From assembly GCA_966250385.1 (NCBI GenBank), contig CBINHC010000001.1, forward strand, positions 124,001 to 188,000: DNA of 64,000 bases, in the 5' to 3' direction. The notes under the pieces are model-generated. The model was not told the DNA's origin and did not search any database. It saw only the letters and a program-made list of their open reading frames with translations. The stretch comes from DASWTL01 sp966250385. Lineage in GTDB: Bacteria > Bacteroidota > Bacteroidia > Sphingobacteriales > Sphingobacteriaceae. The translations under genes were made by a program, and so were the position numbers. Below, piece after piece: positions 9,282-17,536 of this stretch (the first letter of the stretch is position 1; every line of letters begins with the position of its first letter).

Positions 9282-10631
9282 ATGAAACGCTTTTTACGAC
9301 TTGTTGCAGGCGCGGTATTTCTGCTGGCGTCCTGCAATCAAAAGGACTATGCTCCGGAAATGCATGATCCTGCACTATACCGGGATGCCGTCAAGAAACT
9401 GAATGACGTCGTACTGGAGAACGGGTTTCCGCCCATGGTCGCCTCCCGGAATTATGCCTACGCAAATATTGCCGCCTATGAAGTGGTCGCGGCAGGGGAC
9501 ACGCAGAACTACAGGTCGCTTGCCGGCCAGATCAAACACCTGCCCGAGGTACCGCGCCCTGAACAGGGCGAGACCGTAGATTTTCATTATGCCGCCCTGC
9601 TGGCCTTTCTGCAGGTCGGAAATGCGGTGACCTTCCCTGAGGGGAGTATGGATGAATACGTGGAATCGCTGAAGGAAAAGGCCCGCCAGGCCGGCATGCC
9701 GGCCGCTGTCATGAAAAGTTCCGCGGCCTATGCCGGGCGTGTGGCGACACATATCCTGAACTGGAGCAAGGGCGATAATTACGCCCAGACCCGTTCCGCA
9801 AGCAAGTTCAATGTCCTCAACGAGGACGGACGCTGGATCCCGACTCCGCCCATGTATTCCCAGGCGCTTGAACCGCACTGGTGTAAGATCCGGCCGCTGG
9901 TACTCGACTCCGCATCGCAGATCATGCCGCCGCTCCCCGCGCCGTTCGATATGAAGGATAAGAGCAGCGCCTTCTATAAGAACGCGATGGAGGTAAAACT
10001 CCTGGGAGATAACCTGACGGAGGAACAGCGGCATATCGCGGACTTCTGGGATGACAATGCCTTCAAGCTGAATGTCAGCGGGCACGTGATGTACGGGACC
10101 AAGAAGTTCTCCCCGGGCGGGCACTGGATGAATATCGTAGGTATCGCGACGAAAGACCGCCGGCAGGACTTTAATTCGACGGTCAGCCTGTATACCGAGG
10201 CGTCCATCGCGTTGTTCGACGGGTTCATCAACTGCTGGTATGTCAAGTTTCAGAGCAATTATGTCAGGCCGGAAACGGTGATCAACAAGTACCTCGACCA
10301 GGACTGGAAACCTTACATCCAGACGCCGCCGTTTCCTGAATACACCAGCGGACATGCGGTTATTTCGGCCGCAGTAGCCGAAGTGCTGACCCGGAAACTG
10401 GGTGAGGGAATCGCCTTCCGCGATTCTTCGCAGATGGAATTCGGAATCAAGCCCCGTTCCTTCAATTCATTCCGGGATGCAGCGCGCGAGGCCAGTATCT
10501 CCCGGGTGTATGGCGGGATCCACTACATGGCGTCCTGCGACAGGGGGGCCGAAACCGGGATGAAGATCGGACAGCTGGTTGCTGACCGGCTTCAGTTAAA
10601 AAAGCAGGCCTCATTATCGGCCAGCCGTTAA
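9282..10631 (+). CDS. Vanadium-dependent haloperoxidase/PAP2-type lipoprotein
   Basis: 449 residues. Lipobox LLASC with Cys18 indicates a lipoprotein exported to the periplasm or surface. The C-terminal third carries the tripartite vanadate/phosphate signature of the haloperoxidase and PAP2 superfamily: Lys322 and Arg329 in VKFQSNYVRPE, Ser356-Gly357-His358 in YTSGHAV, and Arg408 with His414 in SRVYGGIHY. These residues bind vanadate in haloperoxidases or phosphate in acid phosphatases; which chemistry applies cannot be decided from sequence. Long all-helical members of this size in Bacteroidota are usually annotated vanadium-dependent haloperoxidase and often lie near FG-GAP proteins, as here. 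It starts 34 bases after the preceding gene, probably in the same transcript. Confidence 0.88.
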   Translation: MKRFLRLVAGAVFLLASCNQKDYAPEMHDPALYRDAVKKLNDVVLENGFPPMVASRNYAYANIAAYEVVAAGDTQNYRSLAGQIKHLPEVPRPEQGETVDFHYAALLAFLQVGNAVTFPEGSMDEYVESLKEKARQAGMPAAVMKSSAAYAGRVATHILNWSKGDNYAQTRSASKFNVLNEDGRWIPTPPMYSQALEPHWCKIRPLVLDSASQIMPPLPAPFDMKDKSSAFYKNAMEVKLLGDNLTEEQRHIADFWDDNAFKLNVSGHVMYGTKKFSPGGHWMNIVGIATKDRRQDFNSTVSLYTEASIALFDGFINCWYVKFQSNYVRPETVINKYLDQDWKPYIQTPPFPEYTSGHAVISAAVAEVLTRKLGEGIAFRDSSQMEFGIKPRSFNSFRDAAREASISRVYGGIHYMASCDRGAETGMKIGQLVADRLQLKKQASLSASR

Positions 10632-10666
10632 ACAAATTTTTCGCTAACCAATCAAGACTCAGACAA

Positions 10667-11749
10667 ATGAAAATCTTTATAGCATCCGTTGCATTGATCC
10701 TTGCATTCAGCATGGACGGTTTCTCACAAGGCTGTGTAGCCATTCGCAGTAATGGCGGTGTTTGTACCATGGAACATCCCATGGATGATTCCGCCTCCGT
10801 AAAGAGCTGGCAGCTGAACACTTCTTACCGGTATTTTCGGTCATTCCGGCATTTCCGCGGCAGCGAGGAACAGAAGGAACGCCTCGTACAGAATACCGAG
10901 GTCATCAACTGGCAGAATTTCCTGGACCTTTCCCTGATCCGTCACCTGAGCAGCCGGTGGAGCGTCAGCATCGGTGTACCCGTCATTTACAACACAAGAT
11001 CATCGTTGTATGAGCACGGCCGTACCGAACGGCACAGCAGTCGTGCCGGCGGAATCGGCGATATCCGGCTCATCGCCAACAGGTGGATGCTGAATCCGGC
11101 GAAATCGGCAAAAGGAAACTTTCAGCTCGGACTGGGCGTCAAGGCGCCTACGGGCCGGGCCGGAGCTACCGATGAATTCTTCAATGTAGGCGATAACCAA
11201 AGCTCGCAGGTCCGCCCGGTCGACCAGTCGATCCAGCCCGGGGACGGCGGCTGGGGCGCCATCACCGAACTGACCGGCTACTATGCGCTCGGACAGCGCG
11301 TGAGCGCATACACCAATCTGTACTATCTGATCAATCCGCGTGAGCAGAACGGGGTCCGGACCTTCCGGGAAACGCTGTCAGCCACGCTGGCCAACGAATC
11401 GATCATGAGCGTTCCCGATCAGTATATGGCCCGGCTCGGCGTGAATTACGGCTTCAGCAGCCCGCTTTCGTTGTCCGCCGGTGCCCGTATCGAGGGCATC
11501 CCGGTGCGCGATCTCGTTGGGGGAAGCGAAGGCTTCAGGAGACCGGGTTACGTGGTCTCAGCGGAGCCTGCGGCCAGTTATGCGTTCAGGAAACTTAATT
11601 TCTTCGCGGCTGTACCGGTTGCATTATACCGTGACCGTACGCAAAGTGTGACCGATAAGCAGAACTCAGCGCTGCAGGGGACACATGTGCAGGGCGATGC
11701 CGCTTTTGCGGACTATTCCGTGAATGTCGGCTTCGTCGTCAAGTTCTGA
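10667..11749 (+). CDS. Outer-membrane beta-barrel protein (transporter-like, unknown substrate)
   Basis: 360 residues with a signal peptide ending near FSQG (about residue 22). The mature start has two conserved-looking cysteines (GCVAIRSNGGVC). The rest alternates short amphipathic strands and loops (WQLNTSYRYFRSFRHF, WSVSIGVPVIYN, GNFQLGLGVKAPTG), ending in a strand with terminal phenylalanine (VNVGFVVKF). That C-terminal signal is typical of BAM substrates. It resembles the loosely defined outer-membrane transporter group related to the phenol MetA family, but no substrate can be given. It lies 35 bases after the haloperoxidase gene and is followed by a strong terminator, so it probably ends that operon. 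Confidence 0.8.
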   Translation: MKIFIASVALILAFSMDGFSQGCVAIRSNGGVCTMEHPMDDSASVKSWQLNTSYRYFRSFRHFRGSEEQKERLVQNTEVINWQNFLDLSLIRHLSSRWSVSIGVPVIYNTRSSLYEHGRTERHSSRAGGIGDIRLIANRWMLNPAKSAKGNFQLGLGVKAPTGRAGATDEFFNVGDNQSSQVRPVDQSIQPGDGGWGAITELTGYYALGQRVSAYTNLYYLINPREQNGVRTFRETLSATLANESIMSVPDQYMARLGVNYGFSSPLSLSAGARIEGIPVRDLVGGSEGFRRPGYVVSAEPAASYAFRKLNFFAAVPVALYRDRTQSVTDKQNSALQGTHVQGDAAFADYSVNVGFVVKF

Positions 11750-11776
11750 TACCGAAGTCCGGTGCGCCAGTAAATT

Positions 11777-11804
11777 ACAAAAGCATCCTCGCGGATGCTT
11801 TTGT
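11777..11804. terminator. Strong intrinsic hairpin between convergent genes
   Basis: A perfect 12-base-pair stem (ACAAAAGCATCC with GGATGCTTTTGT) closes a four-base TCGC loop. The A-tract on one arm and T-tract on the other allow it to work on both strands. It sits between the convergent barrel gene and CHRD gene. Confidence 0.88.
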
Positions 11805-11832
11805 GTTTAAGCAGCAGGTATGAATAAGACGT

Positions 11833-12327
11833 TTAAGGCGTGAATTTCAGGTTTGCGCGGAGTTCCCCGGCAGGGTAGGTGCCGCTGTGGATGTTCAGGT
11901 ACCACTTGCCGGCCAGCAGCTGGGCTGCTTCGGTGTCGGTGAGCGCCCTGGTCATCCCGGAAAAGGTTCCTGAATTGCCGCGTGAGAAACCGGTCAGCGG
12001 AACCACCACCGGTGAACTGGTCGTATCCGTAGCCGTATCCGAACCGTGAAAGTGCATGCCGACCGTTGAGTCAGCGGCTGAACCCAGTGTCCAGGAGATC
12101 TCGTATGCGATCATTTTCATGGCCGGATCGTATGAGATGTCTGCGGTTCCGGAGCCTGTCGTATTTACAGGCGGGGTTTCATTGGCGCCCGACAGCTGGA
12201 CCGTTATATTGCTCGTGTTGTTCTGAGGTTGATTATCGTCATCGTCATCATTGCATCCCGGAAGCGCCAGGGTGACCAGGGCGATCATAAAGAAGGTCCT
12301 GTGGATCTGGTTAATAGCCTGTTTCAT
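11833..12327 (-). CDS. CHRD-domain lipoprotein
   Basis: 164 residues. A signal peptide ends in lipobox ALPGC with Cys25, followed by five aspartates (DDDDD) and an Asn/Gln-rich linker. The remainder is a CHRD domain, named after chordin: ITVQLSGANETPPVNT at its start, MHFHGSDT in the middle and WYLNIHSGTYPAGELRANL at its end. CHRD domains are beta-sandwiches found in many secreted bacterial proteins without a settled function. The acidic run directly after the lipidated cysteine resembles the charged surface-export signal reported for Bacteroidota lipoproteins, so surface display is plausible but inferred. It lies 53 bases downstream of the deaminase gene on the same strand. Confidence 0.9.
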   Translation of the reverse strand: MKQAINQIHRTFFMIALVTLALPGCNDDDDDNQPQNNTSNITVQLSGANETPPVNTTGSGTADISYDPAMKMIAYEISWTLGSAADSTVGMHFHGSDTATDTTSSPVVVPLTGFSRGNSGTFSGMTRALTDTEAAQLLAGKWYLNIHSGTYPAGELRANLKFTP

Positions 12328-12380
12328 TTCCTTTTTCTGTTAGCACGTTGTGCCGGGGAAAAAGGTTGCCCGGGCCTCCG

Positions 12381-12863
12381 TTAATAAGTTGTTTTCAGCG
12401 TTGACCGCTCCCACATGGCGAACGCCTGCCCGGCTTCAGTCCGCATCAGCTGAATGACGGGCAGCTTCCGGGCTTCCACCGGCCGGGCAAGCTCCTCGTA
12501 AATGAACTGGTCATCGAACCCGATCCGGGCGGCGTCCGCCTGGGTATTGGCGTAGTAGATCGTTTCGATCCGGGACCAGTAGATGGCTCCCAGGCACATC
12601 GGGCACGGCTCGCAGCTGGTATAAATCACGCACCTGCTCAGGTCGAAGGTGTTCAGTTTCCGGCAGGCGATCCTGATGGCCGACACTTCCGCATGTGCCG
12701 TGGGGTCGTTGGTCGCGGTTACCTTATTGCCGCTTTTGGCAATTACTTTTCCGTCCAGGACCACGACGGCTCCGAACGGACCTCCCTGTCCCTTTTCGAC
12801 GTTCTGTTCAGAAAGCCGGATGGCCATCTGCATAAATTTCCGGTGTTGTTTCTCGTCTGTCAT
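12381..12863 (-). CDS. guaD: Guanine deaminase (nucleoside/cytidine deaminase fold)
   Basis: 160 residues, the usual size for the short bacterial guanine deaminase (Bacillus GuaD is about 156). It hydrolyses guanine to xanthine and ammonia in purine salvage, in the cytoplasm. The zinc site is complete: His57-Ala-Glu59 within DPTAHAEVSAIRIAC and Cys87/Cys90 in SCEPCPMCLGAIYW. The extended match to Bacillus GuaD, including GGPFGAVVV and the region GFDDQFIYEELARP, separates it from tRNA adenosine deaminase TadA. It follows the Skp-like gene, with a terminator hairpin between them, so it probably has its own transcript or is made by read-through. Confidence 0.88.
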   Translation of the reverse strand: MTDEKQHRKFMQMAIRLSEQNVEKGQGGPFGAVVVLDGKVIAKSGNKVTATNDPTAHAEVSAIRIACRKLNTFDLSRCVIYTSCEPCPMCLGAIYWSRIETIYYANTQADAARIGFDDQFIYEELARPVEARKLPVIQLMRTEAGQAFAMWERSTLKTTY

Positions 12864-12864
12864 C

Positions 12865-12897
12865 CCAAAAATAAACCCCGGCTGTCCGGCCGGGGTT
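12865..12897 (-). terminator. Intrinsic terminator of the Skp-like gene
   Basis: AACCCCGGC and GCCGGGGTT form a perfect 9-base-pair stem at 12874-12897 around a six-base loop. On the minus strand it is followed by TTTATTTTTGG. It lies 27 bases after the stop of the Skp-like gene and just before the guaD start. Confidence 0.85.
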
Positions 12898-12923
12898 CTG
12901 ATAAATTAAAAATTCGGTACGGT

Positions 12924-13514
12924 TTATTTCTTTTCTTTCTTGTATTCGGCGTTCAGGCCGGAAACCACTTCCTTGGTCACATCCAGGCTCTCGTCCGCGA
13001 AAAGGATCGTAGGGTTTGATTTTGAGTAGGTCAGAACCAGTTTGTATCCTTTGCCCTTTCCGTATTTCTTCAGATAGTCGGCAACTTTGTTGTACAATTT
13101 CTCGTTCTCTGCTGCTTCCTCGTTGGCAAGCGCATTTCCTGCATTCTGGTTATAGGCAGCGAGCTCCTGCTGTTTCCGGGCCAGGCGCTCCTCGGTGGCT
13201 GCACGCTGATCTGCCGAAAGGGTCGGGGCGCTCTTCTGGTAAGCCGCAACTTCACGCTGGAAGGCTGCTCCCTTGGACTGCAGGTCGGTCTGGGCCTTTT
13301 TTGATTTTTGCTCAAACGTCGTTCTCAGCTGTTTGAAGTATTCGTAGTTATTTAACAGAGAGTCTGAGTTAACAAAAACAATGCTCTCCTTACTATCTGC
13401 GGTTGCGGAAGGTGCTGCTGCGGTTTTTGGCTGCTCCTGGTTGCATGAAATAACCACTGCTGCCACTGCCAGGGCGGCAGTGATCTTACTTACGTTCGAC
13501 AATACTTTTCTCAT
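12924..13514 (-). CDS. OmpH/Skp-family periplasmic chaperone-like lipoprotein
   Basis: 196 residues from the chosen start at 13514. The longer frame starting at 13538 is rejected because it would begin upstream of the predicted transcription start and disrupts the signal peptide. With the shorter start, a lysine-containing n-region and hydrophobic stretch lead to lipobox VISC with Cys24. The mature protein has the Skp pattern: a short strand IVFVNSDSLLNNYEYF, a long Gln/Ala/Lys-rich coiled coil (about residues 65-150) and a final YKLVLTYSKSNPTILFAD strand typical of the OmpH body. Skp holds unfolded outer-membrane proteins in the periplasm. Lipidated versions are frequent in Bacteroidota. It is divergent from gyrB. 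Confidence 0.9.
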   Translation of the reverse strand: MRKVLSNVSKITAALAVAAVVISCNQEQPKTAAAPSATADSKESIVFVNSDSLLNNYEYFKQLRTTFEQKSKKAQTDLQSKGAAFQREVAAYQKSAPTLSADQRAATEERLARKQQELAAYNQNAGNALANEEAAENEKLYNKVADYLKKYGKGKGYKLVLTYSKSNPTILFADESLDVTKEVVSGLNAEYKKEKK

Positions 13515-13535
13515 TTTACGGTTTAAAAATTTAGG

Positions 13536-13543
13536 CAAAGATA
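13536..13543 (-). promoter_or_regulatory. -7 element of the Skp-like gene
   Basis: On the minus strand the octamer is TATCTTTG, an exact match to the Bacteroidota TAnnTTTG element. It lies about 21 bases before the chosen ATG, giving a very short leader and arguing against the longer reading frame. No TTG was seen at the ideal upstream distance. Confidence 0.6.
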
Positions 13544-13570
13544 ATCTTTAAGATCTACTATCCTAATGAT

Positions 13571-13584
13571 TTAACCTTTGTTAA
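13571..13584. promoter_or_regulatory. Inverted repeat between the Skp-like and gyrB promoters
   Basis: TTAAC and GTTAA flank CTTT in a perfect 5-4-5 inverted repeat within the divergent intergenic region. It may be an operator, but short AT-rich repeats arise often by chance. Confidence 0.3.
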
Positions 13585-13646
13585 CAACAGGTTCCCCCAG
13601 GGCCATTTATTTTCCACAAACTGCCTTAGAATCGGCGGAAATTACG

Positions 13647-13654
13647 TATTTTTG
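13647..13654 (+). promoter_or_regulatory. -7 element of the gyrB promoter
   Basis: TATTTTTG matches TAnnTTTG exactly and ends 20 bases before the gyrB ATG. No clear TTG lies at the ideal distance upstream. Confidence 0.55.
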
Positions 13655-13674
13655 ATAATTGTTCTTTAAAGATT

Positions 13675-15633
13675 ATGAGTGAAGAAAAGGTAGAAAAATC
13701 AAATTATTCTGCAGATAACATACAGGTGCTTGAAGGATTGGAAGCGGTCAGAAAACGCCCTTCCATGTACATCGGTGATACCGGTTTTAAAGGTTTGCAC
13801 CATTTGGTTTATGAGGTAGTCGATAACTCTATCGATGAGGCGCTTGCCGGCTATTGCAGCGACATCAGCGTCACAATCCATACCGACAATTCCATCTCAG
13901 TCGAAGATAACGGCCGGGGTATTCCGACCGCCATGCACACCAAGGAGAAAAAGTCTGCGCTGGAAGTGGTCATGACCGTTCTGCACGCGGGAGGAAAGTT
14001 CGACAAGGACACCTATAAGGTCTCCGGCGGTCTGCACGGTGTGGGGGTATCCTGCGTGAACGCGCTGTCCACGCACCTGATCGCCGTCGTTCACCGGGAA
14101 GGAAAGATCTTTACCCAGGAATATGAGCGCGGGAAACCGATGTTCGATGTGAAGGTTATCGGGGAAACCCAGCGGACCGGAACCATCGTGAAATTCTCTC
14201 CGGATCCGGAGATCTTCACCCTGACCACCGAATATAAATTCGATACGCTTGCCGCCCGTTTGCGCGAACTGGCCTTCCTGAACAAGGGAATCCGCCTTCG
14301 CCTGACCGATGAGCGGGAAGAGACTGAGGACGGCTCCTTCCTGAGCGAGGAGTATTTTTCCGAAGGCGGGCTGAGCGAGTTCGTGAAGTACCTGGACAAG
14401 ACCCGCACCCCGCTGATCCCGGAACCCATCTACGTGGAAGGGATCAAACAGGGTATTCCGGTGGAACTCGCGCTGCAGTATAATGAAACGTATACCGAGA
14501 ATGTTCACTCCTATGTGAACAACATCAATACGCACGAGGGCGGTACGCACGTATCCGGTTTCCGCCGTGGACTTACCCGTACCCTGAAGGCCTATGCCGA
14601 GAAATCGGGACTGCTGAAGAACGTCAAGGTGGAGATCACCGGAGACGACTTCCGGGAAGGCCTCACCGCCGTTATTTCGGTTAAGGTGCAGGAGCCCCAG
14701 TTCGAAGGCCAGACGAAGACCAAGCTCGGTAATAACGAAGTGATGGGCGCCGTGGATATTGCTGTCGGAGAGATCCTCGGCGATTACCTGGAGGAGAACC
14801 CGAAAGAAGCCAAGATGATCGTCAACAAGGTACTGCTGGCGGCGACTGCGCGCGCTGCGGCCCGTAAGGCGCGCGAGATGGTACAGCGCAAGAGTGTCAT
14901 GGGCGGTTCCGGACTTCCCGGTAAGCTGGCCGACTGCGCGGACAAGGACCCGGCCAAGTGCGAGCTGTACCTGGTGGAGGGAGATTCCGCGGGCGGAACT
15001 GCCAAGCAGGGACGCGACCGTAATTTCCAGGCGATCCTGCCGCTGAAAGGTAAGATCCTGAATGTGGAGAAGGCGATGGAACACAAGATCTACGAAAATG
15101 ACGAGATCAAGAATATGTTCACCGCCCTGGGTGTCAGTATCGGCACGTCAGACGACGCCAAAGCCCTGAATCTGGACAAGCTCCGGTATCACCGGATCAT
15201 CATCATGACGGATGCGGACGTGGACGGATCCCACATCACCACGCTGATCCTGACCTTCTTCTTCCGGTATATGAAGGAGCTGATCGAATCCGGGTATGTT
15301 TACATTGCTGCGCCGCCGCTTTACCTGGTAAAAAAGGGAAAAGAGCAGGAGTACGCCTGGAATGACGAGCAGCGCGATCTGGCCATCCAGAAACTGAAAG
15401 GAACCGGGAAAGAGGAAAGCGTACACGTTCAGCGGTACAAAGGTCTCGGGGAGATGAACGCCGAGCAGCTCTGGGAAACTACCCTGAATCCGGAGACCCG
15501 GACGCTGCGCCAGGTTACCATTGAGAATGCTGCGGAATGCGATCATATCTTCTCGATGCTGATGGGTGACGAAGTTGCGCCGCGTCGTGACTTTATCGAG
15601 CGTAACGCAAAATATGCGCGGATCGACGTGTAG
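13675..15633 (+). CDS. gyrB: DNA gyrase subunit B
   Basis: 652 residues, full length for a GyrB without the long gammaproteobacterial insertion. GyrB supplies the ATPase and part of the DNA-binding site of gyrase, which introduces negative supercoils. The N-terminal GHKL ATPase is visible (RKRPSMYIGDTG, EVVDNSIDEALAG, DNGRGIP, GGLHGVGVSCVNAL), followed by the transducer domain. The TOPRIM domain has EGDSAGGTAKQGRDR and the metal-binding DADVDGSHI, and the C-terminus has the usual QRYKGLGEMN and ERNAKYARIDV. The similar ParE was considered; the end sequence and overall layout favour GyrB. It is transcribed alone, with its own promoter and terminator. Confidence 0.96.
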   Translation: MSEEKVEKSNYSADNIQVLEGLEAVRKRPSMYIGDTGFKGLHHLVYEVVDNSIDEALAGYCSDISVTIHTDNSISVEDNGRGIPTAMHTKEKKSALEVVMTVLHAGGKFDKDTYKVSGGLHGVGVSCVNALSTHLIAVVHREGKIFTQEYERGKPMFDVKVIGETQRTGTIVKFSPDPEIFTLTTEYKFDTLAARLRELAFLNKGIRLRLTDEREETEDGSFLSEEYFSEGGLSEFVKYLDKTRTPLIPEPIYVEGIKQGIPVELALQYNETYTENVHSYVNNINTHEGGTHVSGFRRGLTRTLKAYAEKSGLLKNVKVEITGDDFREGLTAVISVKVQEPQFEGQTKTKLGNNEVMGAVDIAVGEILGDYLEENPKEAKMIVNKVLLAATARAAARKAREMVQRKSVMGGSGLPGKLADCADKDPAKCELYLVEGDSAGGTAKQGRDRNFQAILPLKGKILNVEKAMEHKIYENDEIKNMFTALGVSIGTSDDAKALNLDKLRYHRIIIMTDADVDGSHITTLILTFFFRYMKELIESGYVYIAAPPLYLVKKGKEQEYAWNDEQRDLAIQKLKGTGKEESVHVQRYKGLGEMNAEQLWETTLNPETRTLRQVTIENAAECDHIFSMLMGDEVAPRRDFIERNAKYARIDV

Positions 15634-15656
15634 TCCTCCCGCAAAATCCTATACAG

Positions 15657-15687
15657 ACGCCTCCGGAAACGGGGGCGTTTTTTTATT
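15657..15687 (+). terminator. Intrinsic terminator of gyrB
   Basis: ACGCCTCC pairs with GGGGGCGT (one G-U pair) around GGAAAC and is followed by a long T-run. It starts 24 bases after the gyrB stop and abuts the end of the convergent gene. Confidence 0.9.
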
Positions 15688-16593
15688 TTACCGGGCCGGC
15701 AATTCCGGGGGGGGCGGCCCTGTGTACCGCAGATAAATGACAGCGCTTTGCTCCAGGGTGGACCGGAGAAGGATGCGGTGCTTCCGGCTGCCGTCGTCAA
15801 TGGTAAGGTTCGAGGTGTTCGGCGGAACTATGCCGAGGTTCCTGGCATACAGGATGATCTCATTCAGCTGGGTCCGGGGCGGCAGGCTGATCTCAAACTT
15901 TTTAGGTTTTCTGGTGATTCGGAGATTCCGGATGATCTCCTTCCTGTTGTAGAACACGCTCACCGTGTCCTGATCCTCCTGCATATAGTCGCGGAGCTCG
16001 AGCCGGATCCGGCGGCTGGTGACCGGGATCACCAGGGGGTCGGAAAGGGTCGTGTTCAGGAACCGCGTACGTGTCGTCGTATCCTGGGAAATGAACCGGA
16101 TCAGCGTGTCGGAAATTCCGAAACCGGCGGGCTGCACCGGGTCGTATCGTTTAAGGACCACTTTCCCCGGGATGCAGGGAATTCCGCCTGTCGCAATGCC
16201 TTCCCAGTTTCCGGTCATGAAGTCCTGGTCCCTCTGCCGGATGAGGCGGAGATTTTCCAGTTTGATGCAAAGCATATGCCGTTCGCTCGGTCTCAGATAT
16301 TTCAGGATCCGCAGTTCGGTGATACTGATCTCCTGGCTCCGGGCATCGGCCGTACCGATGAAATCCAGGATCCCTTCAAACTTCAGGTTGTGATTCCCGT
16401 AGATATAGGCGCTTCCTGAAAGCACATCGCCCTTCTGCGACTTGATGTTCAGGCTGTATCCGGAGGCCGGAAGTTCGCCCGTGCCGTCATTCGCCGTGAT
16501 ATATCCGTGCCAGATTCCCCGAAGGTCCTGGGCGGATGTACCGGCGGCCCAGAGCAGCATGGGCAGGACCAGGCGGGTGATACGGGTTCTCAT
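15688..16593 (-). CDS. Exported protein of unknown function, tandem paralogue A
   Basis: 301 residues with a signal peptide ending near GTSAQ (residue 21). The mature protein starts DLRGIWHGYIT and has three parts: a beta-rich N-terminal part of lipocalin-like appearance with a second GNWEGIATG strand near residue 128; a middle part; and a C-terminal beta-sandwich-like part with DTVSVFYNRKEIIRNLRIT and VPPNTSNLTIDDG. It is clearly a paralogue of the next gene: both share W(H/F)GYIT or WFGFIT, the D-D-TVSV block, PPNTS and SAVIYLRY near the C-terminus. No known enzyme motif was seen. Its start overlaps the stop of the paralogue by 4 bases (ATGA), so they are coupled. Confidence 0.8.
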   Translation of the reverse strand: MRTRITRLVLPMLLWAAGTSAQDLRGIWHGYITANDGTGELPASGYSLNIKSQKGDVLSGSAYIYGNHNLKFEGILDFIGTADARSQEISITELRILKYLRPSERHMLCIKLENLRLIRQRDQDFMTGNWEGIATGGIPCIPGKVVLKRYDPVQPAGFGISDTLIRFISQDTTTRTRFLNTTLSDPLVIPVTSRRIRLELRDYMQEDQDTVSVFYNRKEIIRNLRITRKPKKFEISLPPRTQLNEIILYARNLGIVPPNTSNLTIDDGSRKHRILLRSTLEQSAVIYLRYTGPPPPELPAR

Positions 16594-17483
16594 TCTTCGG
16601 GGCGGTATCGTAAATAAATAGCCGCTGACTGCTGCCTGTCCGACCGGATCGTTATCCGGTGAGTTTTCCGCCCGTCGATGAGGACCAGCTGGGAGGTGTT
16701 GGGCGGGATCTGCCCCAGGTTCTCCGCATAAAGGAGGATCTCATGCAGGTCCGTGCCGGGATCGAGCTGGAAGTTAACCGTCCGGACCTTCCTGGCGATC
16801 CGGACGTTCCGCACCAGTGGTTCCCGGTTCAGGTAAACGGATACTGTATCGTCGTCGATCTTCCGGTAATCGCGGAGCTGAAGCTGCAGGGATCTGCCGG
16901 AGACCGGGATCTCGGTCACCGGGCGGGCATAGGTGTTCAGGAACGGTCGGGTGAAGTCCTGCAGGACCGGATGGCCTGACACCCGGCTGCTGACCGCGGT
17001 GACGGCGCCGGGGTTGGTGAAGGACCTGCGCAGGCCGGCCAGGTCTTCTTTATTGCGGGCTACTATGATCCGGCCCGGGAGGCAGGGTTCCTGATCGCGG
17101 GCTTCCCCGCTCCAGGTGCCCTGAAGCAGCTCCATGTTCCCTTTCCGCACCAGGGTAAGAGATATCTTCTTGATGCACATCATCCAGCCGGGGGGCAGGA
17201 CTTCCTGGCGGATCTCCCGGATATTTTCCTGAAGACGGATGCTGTCCGCTCCTGCGGAGCCCGCCAGGCCGATGCGGATATAGAGGGAATCTTTGATCGA
17301 GACGAAGGATTCGCCGCGGATGTGGTTTTCGTCTGCCGACAGGTCCAGTTCCAGGTTGTAGATCTCGCTGAAGGCGCCTGGCAGCTGCGTGATGAAGCCA
17401 AACCATTTTCCGCTGAGGTCCTGGGCTGCCGCAGCAATGGGGAAGAGGAACAGGAACACCGGGAGCACATATCTTTTCCTCAT
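16590..17483 (-). CDS. Exported protein of unknown function, tandem paralogue B
   Basis: 297 residues with a signal peptide (to about residue 20, AAAAQ) and mature start DLSGKWFGFITQLPG. The layout is that of its downstream paralogue: an N-terminal beta-rich half with LQGTWSGEARDQEPC near residue 125 and a C-terminal half with DTVSVYLNREPLVRNVRI, PPNTSQLVLIDG and SAAIYLRYRPEE. A cysteine-proline pair (EPCLPG or IPCIPG) and a preceding MMCIK or MLCIK cysteine are conserved in both, suggesting a disulfide or a metal site. A caspase-like domain, seen in longer Bacteroidota proteins with similar tails, is absent here. Function unknown; the pair may act as a heterodimer. Confidence 0.8.
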   Translation of the reverse strand: MRKRYVLPVFLFLFPIAAAAQDLSGKWFGFITQLPGAFSEIYNLELDLSADENHIRGESFVSIKDSLYIRIGLAGSAGADSIRLQENIREIRQEVLPPGWMMCIKKISLTLVRKGNMELLQGTWSGEARDQEPCLPGRIIVARNKEDLAGLRRSFTNPGAVTAVSSRVSGHPVLQDFTRPFLNTYARPVTEIPVSGRSLQLQLRDYRKIDDDTVSVYLNREPLVRNVRIARKVRTVNFQLDPGTDLHEILLYAENLGQIPPNTSQLVLIDGRKTHRITIRSDRQQSAAIYLRYRPEE

Positions 17484-17503
17484 GCGCGCGAAGTTTATAT
17501 ATA

Positions 17504-17516
17504 GCTGATAATCAGC
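17504..17516. promoter_or_regulatory. Palindrome GCTGAT-A-ATCAGC before the paralogue pair
   Basis: A perfect 6-1-6 palindrome lies about 20 bases upstream of paralogue B's start. It is too symmetric and loop-less to be a good terminator, so an operator is the more likely reading. Confidence 0.4.
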
Positions 17517-17536
17517 CTATAAGAAACAACATTGCT

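Noticed and set aside
9375..10355. 326-codon open frame on the minus strand
   Set aside because: Antisense to the haloperoxidase-type gene, with His/Arg/Gly-rich shadow composition.
13897..15084. 395-codon open frame on the minus strand
   Set aside because: It is antisense to gyrB and shows no plausible protein features.
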